Under the pieces are notes generated by a model, which saw only the letters and a program-made list of their open reading frames with translations, searched no databases and was not told the origin of the DNA. Shown one piece after another: positions 5,946-6,053 of a DNA stretch of 6,053 nt (its first letter is position 1; every line of letters begins with the position of its first letter). This DNA comes from Candidatus Rhodoferax randersensis. Lineage in GTDB: Bacteria; Pseudomonadota; Gammaproteobacteria; Burkholderiales; Burkholderiaceae_C. A program made the position numbers and the translations under genes. Location of the stretch: positions 1 to 6,053 of the forward strand of contig JADKEH010000043.1 of NCBI GenBank assembly GCA_016718155.1. The letters are read 5' to 3'.

Positions 5946-6053
5946 GTTTACAAAGCGAACAGGAAAGTCAATGAAATCAACGGTCTGCAGACCACCCCCG
6001 CGCCAGTGCTAGCTTTGCGTACCGTCACTTATTGCACTGAAAACGAGGAGACC
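5946..6053. repeat. IS1071 terminal inverted repeat, end upstream of tnpA
   Basis: The stretch 5946-6033 is the inverse of 1-88, and 6034-6053 continues outward to GGTCTCC (minus-strand reading). By my memory of IS1071 only two G bases of the tip are missing. A TTGACT at 5966-5971 (minus strand) with TAAACG at 5945-5950 could act as a tnpA promoter, but the 15-base spacing is short, so this is a weak suggestion. Relative to the left copy this repeat is 2 bases shorter in the central divergent stretch (about 5982-5990). Confidence 0.92.

Larger units (their letters stand above)
1..6053 (-). mobile_element. IS1071: IS1071-like Tn3-family insertion sequence, interrupted and inactivated
   Basis: The two ends of the window are near-identical inverted repeats. 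Between them lies one long minus-strand transposase gene of the Tn3 family, split by an IS21 element. I recognise the repeats and the protein as IS1071 from memory; this was not searched. Seen directly: base 1 pairs with base 6033, and the right end continues 20 bases further out. The left copy is therefore cut about 22 bp inside its tip and the right copy about 2 bp. Removing the 2872-bp insertion and one 7-bp target copy leaves about 3.2 kb, which fits the IS1071 size I remember (3204 bp). No resolvase gene or res site is present, as expected for IS1071. Such elements usually flank catabolic or resistance genes as composite transposons, but no cargo lies inside this window. Confidence 0.93.

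Overview
The window is a nested pair of insertion sequences and contains essentially nothing else. The outer element is recognised from memory as IS1071, a class II (Tn3-family) insertion sequence without a resolvase. It has very long (about 110 bp) terminal inverted repeats and one large transposase gene on the minus strand. The inner element is a complete IS21-family insertion sequence, 2046-4917 (2872 bp), with istA and istB on the plus strand. It landed inside the IS1071 transposase gene and produced a 7-bp target duplication (CTCAAGG at 2039-2045 and 4918-4924).

Layout: 1-88 is one IS1071 terminal repeat, lacking its outermost ~22 bp because the window starts there. 122-2045 is the 3-prime two thirds of tnpA (minus strand). 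2046-2181 is a block of six 22-24 bp repeats forming the left end of the IS21 element. 2258-3799 is istA and 3825-4568 is istB. 4569-4825 is a GC-rich non-coding tail carrying a 15-bp direct repeat and one repeat unit in reverse orientation. 4826-4917 is a block of four inverted repeat units forming the right end. 4918-5912 is the 5-prime third of tnpA (minus strand). 5946-6053 is the other IS1071 terminal repeat, about 2 bp short of its tip.

The IS21 element looks intact and potentially active: IstA has its D-D-E residues and IstB its Walker A and B motifs. The IS1071 transposase is dead. Besides the insertion it carries four single-base losses, three within the first 45 codons and one between the first and second catalytic aspartates. 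Removing the insertion plus one target copy, and restoring four bases, gives 2916 nt. That is 971 codons plus stop, the length I remember for IS1071 TnpA, so this interpretation is well constrained. The IS1071 ends look largely preserved, so the unit could in principle still be moved by transposase from an intact IS1071 copy.

Host: IS1071 is typical of catabolic and resistance plasmids and genomic islands of Betaproteobacteria (Comamonas, Delftia, Achromobacter, Burkholderia and relatives). The strongly GC-rich third codon positions of istA and istB fit that group. No cargo genes, RNA genes or CRISPR arrays are visible. I see no new defence or metabolic system. The most unusual structure is the expanded terminal repeat system of the IS21 element: 11 units, one of them reversed.
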